Assembly: GCA_016840385.1 (NCBI GenBank)
Contig: JAEOSL010000042.1
Span: 1 to 26,294, forward strand
Direction: 5' to 3'
From: Candidatus Thorarchaeota archaeon
GTDB taxonomy: Archaea; Asgardarchaeota; Thorarchaeia; Thorarchaeales; Thorarchaeaceae
Length of the DNA stretch: 26,294 bases
The translations under genes and the position numbers were made by a program. Below, one piece after another: positions 1-8,505 of the stretch. Numbering within the stretch: position 1 is the stretch's first letter; every line of letters starts with the position of its first letter. Under the pieces are notes generated by a model. The model was not told the origin of the DNA, did not search any database, and saw nothing but the letters and a program-made list of their open reading frames with translations.

Positions 1-210
1 CTTCTTGATTTTCGCGATAAGATCAGACACACCTTGCTCAGAGCAGAGATGGTCATCTACGTCGACAAGAGGAATACCATCAGACTCGTATTTCCTCCTT
101 AGAGAGTCGATGTCAACAGTATCGGCAATGTTTGAACCACAGTTGCACAGGAATACAGCTAGTTTATCCTTGTCTGTTTCCTTTTTCGATGGTTTTTTAC
201 TGCGGCTCAC
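1..210 (-). CDS. hdrA: HdrA-like protein, N-terminal fragment (runs off the left edge)
   Basis: Reading leftwards from a GTG at 210 there is an open frame of 70 codons to the window edge. After a lysine-rich start it reads AVFLCNCGSNIADTVDI and then a stretch ending ...VDDHLCSEQGVSDLI. A short hydrophobic strand, then C-x-C-G-x-N-I and a second cysteine about 35 residues on, is the signature of the N-terminus of heterodisulfide reductase subunit A. HdrA is the FAD and Fe-S subunit of Hdr-type electron-transfer or electron-bifurcating complexes. A GGTG lies 6 bases before the GTG. The gene is divergent from the CODH/ACS operon, as fits a supplier or acceptor of low-potential ferredoxin for that pathway. 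Most of the protein (FAD domain, ferredoxin motifs) is outside the window, so fusions cannot be excluded. Confidence 0.8.
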   Translation of the reverse strand, partial: MSRSKKPSKKETDKDKLAVFLCNCGSNIADTVDIDSLRRKYESDGIPLVDVDDHLCSEQGVSDLIAKIKK

Positions 211-357
211 GAGTTACACCGTATTGTTTAATATTCCATATGGAAAGTTTAACATGCTACGACCTGATTTGTAACGGATAATCCTTTTGGAATATACAGA
301 AACACGTCAATATGAACCTCATCGAAACATATGTACAACTATTACGGAGATAAGACA
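211..357. promoter_or_regulatory. Divergent promoter region between hdrA and the CODH/ACS operon
   Basis: This spacer holds a perfect 12-bp palindrome, TTCCATATGGAA, at 234-245. For the leftward gene an AT-rich TATA-like stretch (AATATTAAAC read on minus, about 226-236) lies just inside the palindrome, about 20 bases before the GTG. For the rightward operon a TATA-like AATATACA at about 291-298 is preceded by a TGGAA half-site (288-292) resembling one arm of the palindrome. The placement suggests a shared operator for a dimeric regulator. The boxes are read by eye. Confidence 0.45.
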
Positions 358-816
358 GTGAAACTCAACCCAATGGAACTCTACAACTTGCTCCCCAAGA
401 CAAACTGTCGCCTTTGCGAACCCAAGACCTGTATGGCATTTGCTACAAAACTTGCTCTGGGGGATATTGCGCCTAATGACTGTCCTCCACTTCTTGAACC
501 GGGATTCGAGAAGAATCTGGATAAGCTTACTGAGATGGTTGCGCCTCTGCTTTCCGCAGAAGCAACAGGAATCAAACTTGATGAGGACAAATGCACTGGT
601 TGTAACAACTGTGTTGTTGTGTGCCCGGTGGATGTTGCCATGGAACCACCTACGAGTGAGGGCAAGGCAGCCATGAGCACTGACACAGTTTTCAGGGTTG
701 AGAATGGTATATCTAAGATAATCAATCTGGAAAAATGTCGTAGATTTCCTCCAGACAGACTGAACTGTCGAGTCTGTGAACAATACTGCTGCACTGATGC
801 AATCGAGATATGGTAG
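358..816 (+). CDS. Three-cluster Fe-S protein: CdhE-type [4Fe-4S] domain plus a two-cluster ferredoxin domain
   Basis: From the GTG at 358 the protein has 152 residues. Residues 10-45 (LLPKTNCRLC...CMAFATK...DC) match the cysteine pattern at the start of CdhE (C-x2-C-x4-C-x16-C; here C17, C20, C25, C42), known as the 'putative Fe-S cluster' domain. Residues 79-89 are a classic C-x2-C-x2-C-x3-CP ferredoxin motif. A second, less regular set follows (C127, C137, C140, C144/C145). It therefore probably carries electrons through three [4Fe-4S] clusters in the cytoplasm. GTG 358 is preferred over the in-frame ATG at 331 because GGAGAT (346-351) lies just upstream. It is 10 bases ahead of the fwdB-like gene, so the two are likely translated together and may be partners. 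The exact partner is inferred from context. Confidence 0.85.
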   Translation: MKLNPMELYNLLPKTNCRLCEPKTCMAFATKLALGDIAPNDCPPLLEPGFEKNLDKLTEMVAPLLSAEATGIKLDEDKCTGCNNCVVVCPVDVAMEPPTSEGKAAMSTDTVFRVENGISKIINLEKCRRFPPDRLNCRVCEQYCCTDAIEIW

Positions 817-826
817 GTGATTCTGA

Positions 827-2023
827 ATGGAAAATATTGTCTGTAATGGTTGTTCTTTGCTTTGTGATGATGTGTCAGCTGAAGTGTCGGGGAAGACTGT
901 CAATTCACTGGGACTTTGTAAAATAGGACACGCACATTTGGATGCAGCTATCACACACAAAACTGGCTCATCCGAGAAAAACCTAGAGAAGGCCGCTGAT
1001 TTCCTAGTAGGTTCAGAGAGTCTGCTTCTATATGGATGGACTCATGCATCAAATGAGGCGATCAAAGAAGGGGTGGATCTAGCATCTTCTCTCAATGGGC
1101 ATTTTGCTTCGAGTATCGATATGGGTTCATTGAAGGCAATGTCCCACAGTATTCATTCCAAAGGTCTCGACATAGATCTGGAATATGTTCGGAATAATGG
1201 CGAGTTCATTATTTACTGGGGTGTAGATCCATCTGAGAGCCTGCATAGACACCCTAGTCGTTTTGCGGTTTTACCACGAGGAGATAAAATACCAGAGGGC
1301 ATTGAAAGTCGAACAATTGGAGTTGTTGATATCCGGCCAACTGAAACTATGAAGATGGCAAATCATCGACTCATTGTAACCCCTGGTTCAGATGCAGAAC
1401 TTTTGGACATAGTCAAATCCGAACTGGAAGGAAAGTCATCAATCAAAGGAACAGTTCTAGGAATTCCTGGAAGCGAACTTGTTGGTTTCGTCAGTGGGCT
1501 ACAGAAATCCGATTGTACAGTTATTTTCTACGGAAGCGGAGTAGTCAATTCTGGAAATTCAGATGCTAACCTCACAGGAATAGCAAATCTTGTTGAAGTT
1601 CTGAGGAGCACTGGAAAAGAAGCGTATGCTCTTCCGATGTTCATTCAACCAAACACAATGGGAGTAATCAATGCGTCACGTGAAGGAAAATCTGAAACTG
1701 ACTCGTTGCAGAAACTAGCTTCAGGTGAGTATGATACAGTTCTAGTTGTGGGAGAAGATGTATTGGCGCATCTTCCAGGTCCTGCTGCTAAAGCACTTTC
1801 AAAGACACAGATTGTTTTTGTCGGACCACCTGGAGGTCTCACAGATAAGATAGCTACAGTTTCGATTCACACTGTAGACACAATGATTGCAGGCTCTGGA
1901 GCCATGACAAGGGTGGACATGAATGATATCCAGTTCAAGAAATGGAAAGCCAGCAAAGATGGTGACACTATCAGTGATGTTCTACTCAAACTGAAAGAAC
2001 TCGTTCACAAGAAGAAAGCATAG
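827..2023 (+). CDS. FwdB-like protein (formylmethanofuran dehydrogenase subunit B family), probably without the metal-ligand cysteine
   Basis: The 398-residue protein follows the FwdB/FmdB plan. There is an N-terminal [4Fe-4S] motif (VCNGCSLLCDD: C6, C9, C13, and C31 in LCKIGH), a dinucleotide-fold section with YWGVDP at 130-135 followed by HRHPSRF, a VVDIRPTET strand near 190, and a cofactor-binding C-terminal domain. Canonical FwdB is about 430 residues and binds a tungsto- or molybdopterin through a cysteine in a xCTxGEVKNRAD context. By alignment from memory that position here is Ile116 (DIDLEYVRNNGE). The upstream CHGPS motif is replaced by DMGSL (98-102), and YWGC by YWGV. This suggests a divergent paralogue that may not oxidise or reduce formylmethanofuran. 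FwdA, C and D are absent from the window. It lies between the Fe-S protein and cooC, with ribosome site GGTGAT at 815-820. Confidence 0.8.
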   Translation: MENIVCNGCSLLCDDVSAEVSGKTVNSLGLCKIGHAHLDAAITHKTGSSEKNLEKAADFLVGSESLLLYGWTHASNEAIKEGVDLASSLNGHFASSIDMGSLKAMSHSIHSKGLDIDLEYVRNNGEFIIYWGVDPSESLHRHPSRFAVLPRGDKIPEGIESRTIGVVDIRPTETMKMANHRLIVTPGSDAELLDIVKSELEGKSSIKGTVLGIPGSELVGFVSGLQKSDCTVIFYGSGVVNSGNSDANLTGIANLVEVLRSTGKEAYALPMFIQPNTMGVINASREGKSETDSLQKLASGEYDTVLVVGEDVLAHLPGPAAKALSKTQIVFVGPPGGLTDKIATVSIHTVDTMIAGSGAMTRVDMNDIQFKKWKASKDGDTISDVLLKLKELVHKKKA

Positions 2024-2039
2024 AATGGAGAATATCAAA

Positions 2040-2837
2040 ATGAAAATTGCAGTCGCTGGAAAAGGAGGCGTTGGAAAGACCACCGTCGCAGGAACATTAG
2101 CAAGACTCCTTGGTAGAGATGGACTCAAGATTCTCGCAGTTGATGCGGATCCAAGTTTCACCCTTTGGTCAGCACTAGGAATTCCTGCAGATATAGCAAA
2201 AGCAATTGTTCCACTTACTGAGAATGAAACCCTTGTCGAAGAGAGATTGCAGATTGAGGGAATGGAGGGATATAGTGGATTCTTCAAAATGAATCCTCGA
2301 GTTGATGACCTTGCAGAAAAGTTTGCGATTGAAGGTCCTGACAACGTGAGTCTTCTAGTTGCTGGAACAGTCGAGATCGGAGGTTCGGGATGTATGTGTC
2401 CTTCAGCACAACTCCTCAAGACCCTCATGAGACATCTCATCCTTGGTACAGATGAGGCATTTGTAATGGATATGGATGCGGGTGTTGAAAACCTTGGTCG
2501 CGGTACCACAAAGGGGATGGATGCTCTATTGGTAGTTGCAGAACCTGGTCGTCGGTCATTGGATATTCTTGGGAAGATTAGAACATTGGCACAGGATATC
2601 GATGTTGGGCGGGTCTTTGCGGTAGGTAACAAAGTATCTACTCCTGAAGATGAAGAAATGATTCGAGAATGGGTGGAGAAAGAAGGAATCCCATTGTTGG
2701 GAATTATCCCGTTGGATGAAACAGTAAAACAAGCAGATAGGAAAGGTGTTGCACCGATTGATTTGGATGAAAATTCCATGAGTATGCTTGCTATTGCAGA
2801 GATTAAGCAGAAACTGATGAAAGAAACTAACAAATGA
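2040..2837 (+). CDS. cooC: CooC-type nickel-insertion ATPase, copy 1 (upstream of cdhA)
   Basis: This MinD/SIMIBI-class P-loop ATPase has 265 residues from ATG 2040. The deviant Walker A (GKGGVGKTT) is at residues 7-15, followed by VDADPS, and a C-x-C pair (GCMCPS, C118 and C120) is present. In the CooC family a cysteine pair of this type binds nickel or zinc at the dimer interface, and ATP hydrolysis drives metal loading of CO dehydrogenase. A second acidic motif (MDMDAGVENLGRG) is also kept. The frame is open from ATG 2025, but GGAG at 2027-2030 sits nine bases before ATG 2040, and family members usually begin MKIAVxGKGG, so 2040 is chosen. Its place directly before cdhA fits maturation of the CODH C-cluster. 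The family call is firm; which metal site it serves is inferred. Confidence 0.92.
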   Translation: MKIAVAGKGGVGKTTVAGTLARLLGRDGLKILAVDADPSFTLWSALGIPADIAKAIVPLTENETLVEERLQIEGMEGYSGFFKMNPRVDDLAEKFAIEGPDNVSLLVAGTVEIGGSGCMCPSAQLLKTLMRHLILGTDEAFVMDMDAGVENLGRGTTKGMDALLVVAEPGRRSLDILGKIRTLAQDIDVGRVFAVGNKVSTPEDEEMIREWVEKEGIPLLGIIPLDETVKQADRKGVAPIDLDENSMSMLAIAEIKQKLMKETNK

Positions 2838-3022
2838 ATGATTATCATTTCTAATTGTGTTTTGAAAGAATAGAACGAAGTTGAATTACTTTCCGAAACG
2901 AACATGATTACAATGATTACGTTTGGTTCCGACTATGTGCAATATTTGATGTGAGTGATTCGCAACCTTATTATGGTGCTGTGTGTGCGAGCCAATCACC
3001 ACGCACAGGAACTGAGAACGTT

Positions 3023-5365
3023 ATGAAGAAAAAAGCTTACTTCCGCGCGGACGAAGCAGACACTGGGCTTGGAAAATTCAAGGGACTTGAGGTTCGAATC
3101 GGCACAATTGTTGACGATGAATGGGATGAACCGATGGGTCCAACTCCAATGCCTAGTCCAACTGATCTCCGTTCGTGGGATCACAAAATTTTATCGAAAT
3201 ATCAACCGAGCTATATGCCCTATTGTCAGGTTTGTTGCCTTTGTACAATGGGAAAGTGTGACCTAACTGGTGACAAGAGAGGAGCTTGCGGCCTTGATAT
3301 GAAAGGTCAACAGGGCAGAATTGTCCTCGCAGCTGCCAATATAGGATGTGCTGCACATCTTGCTCACTCTAGACATCTTATAGATCACTTGATTGAACAG
3401 TACGGTCCTAGAACAAAGCTAGTACAAGGTCCTGGCACCGAGATTCATGCACCCGTTTCACGTTTAGTAACGGGAATGCGTCCACGTACCTTGGAGGATG
3501 CCTCAATAATCATTGATTATTGTGAAACTCAACTGAATCACACTCTTTCTGCTGTAGCAACAGGTCAGGAAGGCAGCTGGTTGGATTTCGAGAGTAAAGT
3601 GTTTCATATTGGAATGGTTGATCAACTTGGTATGGAGATTGCAGATCTTGCACAGGTTTCTACTCTGGATATGCCAATGGCAGATCCGGATGCTCCACTG
3701 GTTGAATCAGGGATTGGAATGATGGACATGGAGAAAGCTATCATTCTGACAATCGGACACAATATAGTACCAGCAGCATCTATCACCGACTACATAACTG
3801 AGAAACGACTCGGTGATCAAGCTGAAGTCGGAGGAATGTGTTGCACAGCTTGGGATATCACTCGGAGAGATCCAAAGGCTAAAGTCGTTGGCCCAATCTC
3901 TTGGCAGCTTAGGTTCATCCGAAGTGGCAGAGCTGATGTTGTCGTTGTAGATGAGCAATGTGTACGTACAGATGTCGTGCAGGAAGCCAAGAAGGTCAAA
4001 GCTCCTGTCATTTCAACAAGTGACAAAGCAGTAATGGGGTTGCCTGATAGATCAGATGATCCTATTGATTCCATCGTAAAGGAATTGATTTCAGGCAAGA
4101 TTGATGGTTGCTATATTTCAGACCATTCGATGGTTGGTGAGATTGCTACAAAGGTAGCTATAGCACTTAAACCCGCAAGAAGGAAGATGAAATTTTTCCC
4201 ATCAAAGAAGCAGATACAGAAGATGGCTGCAGAATGTAAGAAATGCAGTGAATGTATCAGAGCTTGTCCAAATGACCAGAATGTTATGGAGGCAGTTCTG
4301 GCAGCTGAAACTGGAAACATGGAGCCACTACGTGATGTATACAGGAATTGCATTGGTTGTGCTCGATGTGAATCAGCATGCCCTAACGACTATGACCTTC
4401 ATAGCTGGATGGTGGTTGCTGGTGAAAAAGACTGCGAAGAAGAAAAGTACATGGTCAGAACTGGAAGAGGTGCAATACAAGACACTGAGATTCGACATGT
4501 GGGACAACCAATTGTCTTTGGTGAGATTCCAGGTATCATCGCTCATGTTGGTTGTGCAAATTATCCTGGAGGTGGTGATGACGTACATCACATGGCAGAG
4601 GAATTTGCCAAGCGACGTTACATTATCGTGACTTCAGGATGCGCAGCAATTTCAATGGGTCATGTTAGAGATGAGAATGGTCAGTCAATCTATGAGCGGC
4701 GAAGCGGAGAGTTTGACGCAGGTAGCGTTGTTAACGTTGGTTCTTGCGTTGCTAACTCACATATCGCTGGAGCAGCTATCAAGATTGCAGCCATATTCGC
4801 TAAGAGAAACTTACGTGGAAATTATGCAGAGATTGCAGATTATATCCATCACCGAGTAGGTGCAGTTGGTATCTCTTGGGGTGCAATGTCACAAAAAGCC
4901 GCATCAATAGCAGCAGGATTCTGGAGACTTGGAGTTCCTGTGATTGTGGGACCGCATGGTTCAAAGTACCGGAGAATGTTGCTTGGTAAGGCTGAAGAAG
5001 AAAGAGACTGGACGGTCTATGATGCCCGTACGGGTGATCGAGTTGTTACAGCTCCTGGACCCGAACATTTGTTTTATGCTGCAGAAACAGTAGCTGAAGC
5101 TAATGTGCTTACGGCTAAACTCGTTATTCGACCTAACGACACTGGAAAGGGTCGTTCCATCAAACTGAGTCACTATATTGACATCCATGAAACATACTAT
5201 GGATTCTTCCCAGATGATATCTGGACATACATCAGACGTGAAACGGATATTCCAATCACTCTGAAAGATAAGATATTGGCTCAAATGAAGGAGAACAAGT
5301 GGAAGGAAAAGAAAATTCCTGACCCAACGCTCCTCAAGGAGCAAGTAATTGGAGGTGGCAAGTAA
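3023..5365 (+). CDS. cdhA: Acetyl-CoA decarbonylase/synthase alpha subunit (Ni-Fe carbon monoxide dehydrogenase)
   Basis: This is the CODH subunit of the archaeal complex, which interconverts CO2 and CO at a Ni-Fe-S C-cluster. From ATG 3023 the product is 780 residues, the usual CdhA size. A cysteine cluster at 68-89 (YCQVCCLCTMGKCD...GACG) supplies the B/D-cluster ligands. Two inserted ferredoxin motifs, CKKCSECIRACP near 403 and CIGCARCESACP near 441, are the hallmark that separates archaeal CdhA from bacterial CooS. HVGCANYPGG, VTSGCAA and NVGSCVANSH further on belong to the C-cluster region. An upstream in-frame GTG at 2951 would add 24 low-complexity residues without a ribosome site, so ATG 3023 is preferred, although its own site (AGGA, 12 bases away) is weak. 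The stop overlaps the cdhB start by one base. Confidence 0.96.
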   Translation: MKKKAYFRADEADTGLGKFKGLEVRIGTIVDDEWDEPMGPTPMPSPTDLRSWDHKILSKYQPSYMPYCQVCCLCTMGKCDLTGDKRGACGLDMKGQQGRIVLAAANIGCAAHLAHSRHLIDHLIEQYGPRTKLVQGPGTEIHAPVSRLVTGMRPRTLEDASIIIDYCETQLNHTLSAVATGQEGSWLDFESKVFHIGMVDQLGMEIADLAQVSTLDMPMADPDAPLVESGIGMMDMEKAIILTIGHNIVPAASITDYITEKRLGDQAEVGGMCCTAWDITRRDPKAKVVGPISWQLRFIRSGRADVVVVDEQCVRTDVVQEAKKVKAPVISTSDKAVMGLPDRSDDPIDSIVKELISGKIDGCYISDHSMVGEIATKVAIALKPARRKMKFFPSKKQIQKMAAECKKCSECIRACPNDQNVMEAVLAAETGNMEPLRDVYRNCIGCARCESACPNDYDLHSWMVVAGEKDCEEEKYMVRTGRGAIQDTEIRHVGQPIVFGEIPGIIAHVGCANYPGGGDDVHHMAEEFAKRRYIIVTSGCAAISMGHVRDENGQSIYERRSGEFDAGSVVNVGSCVANSHIAGAAIKIAAIFAKRNLRGNYAEIADYIHHRVGAVGISWGAMSQKAASIAAGFWRLGVPVIVGPHGSKYRRMLLGKAEEERDWTVYDARTGDRVVTAPGPEHLFYAAETVAEANVLTAKLVIRPNDTGKGRSIKLSHYIDIHETYYGFFPDDIWTYIRRETDIPITLKDKILAQMKENKWKEKKIPDPTLLKEQVIGGGK

Positions 5366-5913
5366 TGGTGATGAAACCAGTACCTTGGCAGACAGGAGAA
5401 ATCTGTGGACCTGACGCGGCGAAAGCCATGAAAAGCGCAGATGTCCTGAAGAGAGATTTTGGTAAATGCAAGAAACGACTTCTGATTGTGGGCTCTGAGG
5501 CTCCGACACAAAAACATGGAAAGGGAGATATGGTTGATTATGCAATCGAACTTTCCAAAGCTGGAAACATGGATGTCATAGCAACTGGAGGAGCAATCAA
5601 AGCGTTTGTAGAGAGGGGCTTTGATCGGGCTAAAACAATGGGTGCCATGGAATTGGCATATCGTCTTCAACATCCAGATTGGGTTGGACCATTTGGAAAG
5701 GGACCATATGATATGATCATGATCTATGGCCAACCGTATTACATGCAGTGGACTCTACTCTCTGCTGTAATGAACTTCGGGACTCATATTACAGCCATTG
5801 CAATAGGGAGATACTTCCAACCTCATGCAAAATGGTCATTCCCGAATATGAAAGAAAAACAGTATCATGTTGTTCTAAATGAAATAGTAGAATTGTTAGG
5901 AGGAGGTAAGTAA
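5365..5913 (+). CDS. cdhB: Acetyl-CoA decarbonylase/synthase epsilon subunit
   Basis: The product has 182 residues, the usual length for CdhB, the small subunit that packs onto CdhA in the alpha2-epsilon2 CODH component. Recognisable parts are the N-terminal PVPWQTGEICGP segment, a Rossmann-like strand (RLLIVGSEAP), the IATGGAIKAF turn, and the late GRYFQPHAKWSFPN motif. It has no metal centre of its own; a structural or FAD/electron-transfer role has been proposed for the family. The start codon overlaps the cdhA stop (TAATG), and GGAGGTGG lies just upstream inside cdhA, so translation is probably coupled, giving matched subunit amounts. cdhC follows after one base. Confidence 0.95.
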   Translation: MVMKPVPWQTGEICGPDAAKAMKSADVLKRDFGKCKKRLLIVGSEAPTQKHGKGDMVDYAIELSKAGNMDVIATGGAIKAFVERGFDRAKTMGAMELAYRLQHPDWVGPFGKGPYDMIMIYGQPYYMQWTLLSAVMNFGTHITAIAIGRYFQPHAKWSFPNMKEKQYHVVLNEIVELLGGGK

Positions 5914-5914
5914 A

Positions 5915-7318
5915 ATGTCATATGAAGATATTCCCGTAGATATTGGCGTGGTATACGAAGGTGAACGAGTTCGTGGCAAAGATATGTTTGTCGAACTCGG
6001 TGGACCAAAGATGGAACAGAAATTCGAACTCGCAATTGCCCGAGATATGGGCGAAATCGATGACGGAAAAGTCGAAATAATTGGTCCCGACCTGAAAGAT
6101 ATGGAGGAAGGAAGTTACCAACCTCTAGCAATCGTGATTGAAGTAGCAGGTAAAGATATTGAACCAGACCTTGAAGGAGTAATTGAAAGACGTCTTCACG
6201 AATACGTCAACTTCGTTGAGGGAATGATGCATCTAAACCAGCGCTACGACATTTGGATCAGGCTCAGCAAGAAGTCATTTCAGAAAGGTTTCGACTCACT
6301 TGAGTACCTTGGGAAAGTTCTGATGAGACTTTACAAGAGTGAGATGAATATCATCGAGAAAATCCAAGTGACATTCATCACAGACCCCAAAATTGTTGGT
6401 GAACGTTACGAGGATGCAATAAACCGATACAACCAACGAGACGAACGTGCACGAGGACTTAGTGATGCAGAAGTTGATACATTCTATGGATGTTCACTCT
6501 GTCAATCATTCGCTCCTACACACGTCTGTACTATCACCCCACAGAGATACGCAAATTGTGGTGCCATCAGTTGGTTCGATGGTAGAGCAGCTGCTCGAGT
6601 CGATCCAAAAGGTCCACTCTATGAGATTCCAAAGGGTGATACTGTGGATGAGTATCGAGGTGAGTACACGGGTGTCAATCAAGCATATACCGAGAAATCG
6701 CTAGGCAAGGTAAATACAGTTGCCCTGTACAGCGCTTTCGAAATCCCTCACACAAGTTGTGGTTGTTTTGAAGCGATAGCTTTCGTGATCCCTGAAGTCG
6801 ATGGGCTAGGAGTTGTCCACAGAGATTTCAAAGGAGAAACCGTCAACGGACTACCATTTTCGAGCCTTGCAGATTCAACTGCAGGTGGTCGTCAAATCCC
6901 TGGTTTCCACGGACTATCAATTGAGTATATGAGGTCACCAAAATTCCTCCAAGTAGATGGGGGATGGGAACGAATCGTATGGCTCCCTGAATCAATCAAG
7001 GAGCGAGTCAAGGAATTCATTCCTGAAGACATGGTGGACAAGATACCCACTGAAAACGAAGCTATGACTATTGGAGACCTCAAGGCATTCCTCAAGGAGA
7101 AAAATCATCCTGTTGTTGAACGATGGGTTGAGCTAGAGGATGATGAAGTTTCTATGGCAACGGATGATTCAGGTTCTGATTATGTTTCGGTTCCTGGTGA
7201 ATTGACAGCAATGGTCGGAGGTGTAGGTGGTGGTCTTGAAATCATCTTCAAGAATGCCAAGATCTACGCTGAGAAAGTCATCATTCGAAAAACAGGCAAG
7301 GGTGAAAAGAAGAAATGA
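5915..7318 (+). CDS. cdhC: Acetyl-CoA synthase beta subunit (archaeal CdhC)
   Basis: This 467-residue protein forms acetyl-CoA from CO, a corrinoid-bound methyl group and CoA at the Ni-Ni-[4Fe-4S] A-cluster. The ligands are visible: C193, C196 and C205 (YGCSLCQSFAPTHVC), C215 (YANCG) for the [4Fe-4S] part and bridge, and the C282-G-C284 motif (TSCGCFEA) that holds the distal nickel. It is the short archaeal form, lacking the N-terminal CODH-binding domain of bacterial AcsB. A glycine-rich stretch and a lysine-rich tail (KTGKGEKKK) close the protein. The ribosome site is GGAGGAGGT, 9-10 bases before the ATG. The stop overlaps the cdhD start by four bases (ATGA). Confidence 0.97.
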   Translation: MSYEDIPVDIGVVYEGERVRGKDMFVELGGPKMEQKFELAIARDMGEIDDGKVEIIGPDLKDMEEGSYQPLAIVIEVAGKDIEPDLEGVIERRLHEYVNFVEGMMHLNQRYDIWIRLSKKSFQKGFDSLEYLGKVLMRLYKSEMNIIEKIQVTFITDPKIVGERYEDAINRYNQRDERARGLSDAEVDTFYGCSLCQSFAPTHVCTITPQRYANCGAISWFDGRAAARVDPKGPLYEIPKGDTVDEYRGEYTGVNQAYTEKSLGKVNTVALYSAFEIPHTSCGCFEAIAFVIPEVDGLGVVHRDFKGETVNGLPFSSLADSTAGGRQIPGFHGLSIEYMRSPKFLQVDGGWERIVWLPESIKERVKEFIPEDMVDKIPTENEAMTIGDLKAFLKEKNHPVVERWVELEDDEVSMATDDSGSDYVSVPGELTAMVGGVGGGLEIIFKNAKIYAEKVIIRKTGKGEKKK

Positions 7319-8505
7319 CAGATGACAAGGAAAAGACTACTTCGCTGGACGATATGTTCGGCGATTTTGCTGAACTTGTCCTTGAGAATGTCACAATAGA
7401 ACTAGACGAGCTAAAAATAGCTCTTCGTCCAATGGTACAACAGATGGCGAAGACAGTAGCTGGTCCAGCTCTAGAGATGCCAAGGTCATTGATTCCAGCT
7501 TCTTTCAAAGCACCCATTGGTGAGTATACTCAAAGTATTCAAGAGATCACTATTGGAGCTACAAAGGGACAAGGTGGCAGTAGAGGGAACACTATCACAA
7601 TTGGAGGACATACAGCTCCTGCATGGGATCTGTTTCAGGCAGGTCCAAAGCATCCACCTGTCATAACAGCTGATGTTTTTGATATGCCAATCTCTCTAGC
7701 AAAAATGGTCAAAATGCATTACAAAGAGGTTCTTGATGATCCTGCAGAATGGGCAAAGCTTGTTGTCAACAAGTTTGGCGCAGATGCAGTCACACTTCAC
7801 CTCATCAGCACAGACCGAGCACTTGGTGATACATCACCAAACGATGCCGCTAAAGTAATCGAAGATGTCCTGCAAGCTGTGAAAGTACCAATCATCATTG
7901 GTTCAGCGGGTGATCCTGTAAAGGATGGACCAGTCTTAGCGAAAGCAGCAGAAGTTTGTGAGGGCGAGAGGACACTCTTGTGTTCAGCAACTGTAGATGT
8001 CTACGAGGATATCGCTATTGCAGCAAAGAAACATGACCAACTTGTGTTATCATGGACATCAATTGATATCAATCAGGCAAAAGAACTCAATAGAAGATTA
8101 TTCGATTGGTTAACTCCAGAGCAAATTGTCATAGACCCAACGACTGCAGCTCTAGGTTATGGTCTCGAATATGCATTCACTATAATGCAGCGGATGCGTC
8201 TGGCGGGATTGCTTGGTGATGAAGAACTACGATTCCCAATAAGTTCAGGTACAACAAATGCTTGGGCTGCAAGAGAAGCGTGGTTGAAAAATCCAGAGCT
8301 TGGTCCAAGAGAACTAAGAGGACCAATCTGGGAGAGTGTTACTGCTCTAGCGTTGCTACTGGCAGGAAGCGACCTGATGATGATGATGCATCCAGCAGCT
8401 ATCAAGACGGTACACGATTTGGTGGACTGGATGAAAGAACGACAAAAGATCAAACCGGAAGAGTATCCGGACTGGACCACACTATCAATCCCGGAGGGAG
8501 CATAA
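7315..8505 (+). CDS. cdhD: Corrinoid/Fe-S protein small subunit (ACDS delta)
   Basis: The 396-residue product is the CdhD (delta) half of the corrinoid iron-sulfur protein, which passes the methyl group from tetrahydromethanopterin to the A-cluster. Family landmarks are the TIGGHTAPAWDLF motif, a TIM-barrel succession of strands (PPVITADVFD, ADAVTLHLIST, VPIIIGSAGDP, LLCSATVD, QIVIDPTTAALGYGLEY), and the end segment PISSGTTNAWAAREAW. The start overlaps the cdhC stop by four bases, and its own stop overlaps the cdhE start by one, so the three genes should be made in step. Length and motif order are typical. Nothing abnormal is visible. Confidence 0.95.
   Translation: MTDDKEKTTSLDDMFGDFAELVLENVTIELDELKIALRPMVQQMAKTVAGPALEMPRSLIPASFKAPIGEYTQSIQEITIGATKGQGGSRGNTITIGGHTAPAWDLFQAGPKHPPVITADVFDMPISLAKMVKMHYKEVLDDPAEWAKLVVNKFGADAVTLHLISTDRALGDTSPNDAAKVIEDVLQAVKVPIIIGSAGDPVKDGPVLAKAAEVCEGERTLLCSATVDVYEDIAIAAKKHDQLVLSWTSIDINQAKELNRRLFDWLTPEQIVIDPTTAALGYGLEYAFTIMQRMRLAGLLGDEELRFPISSGTTNAWAAREAWLKNPELGPRELRGPIWESVTALALLLAGSDLMMMMHPAAIKTVHDLVDWMKERQKIKPEEYPDWTTLSIPEGA

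Noticed and set aside
5..274. Open frame on plus at the left edge
   Set aside because: The opposite strand encodes a recognisable HdrA N-terminus over the same bases.
319..960. 213-codon open frame on minus
   Set aside because: Antisense to the Fe-S protein and the fwdB-like start; it has no protein-family character and the plus genes are clear.
1982..2905. 307-codon open frame on minus
   Set aside because: Antisense to a clear CooC ATPase; its serine- and proline-rich content is typical of a shadow frame.
2951..3022. GTG-started N-terminal extension of CdhA
   Set aside because: No ribosome site and low-complexity residues; ATG 3023 gives the usual CdhA length. Not fully excluded.
4961..5545. 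194-codon open frame on minus
   Set aside because: Antisense to cdhA/cdhB; no recognisable features.
8262..8504. In-frame upstream extension of cdhE
   Set aside because: It overlaps cdhD in another frame and shows no CdhE similarity; ATG 8505 has a ribosome site and the family start.
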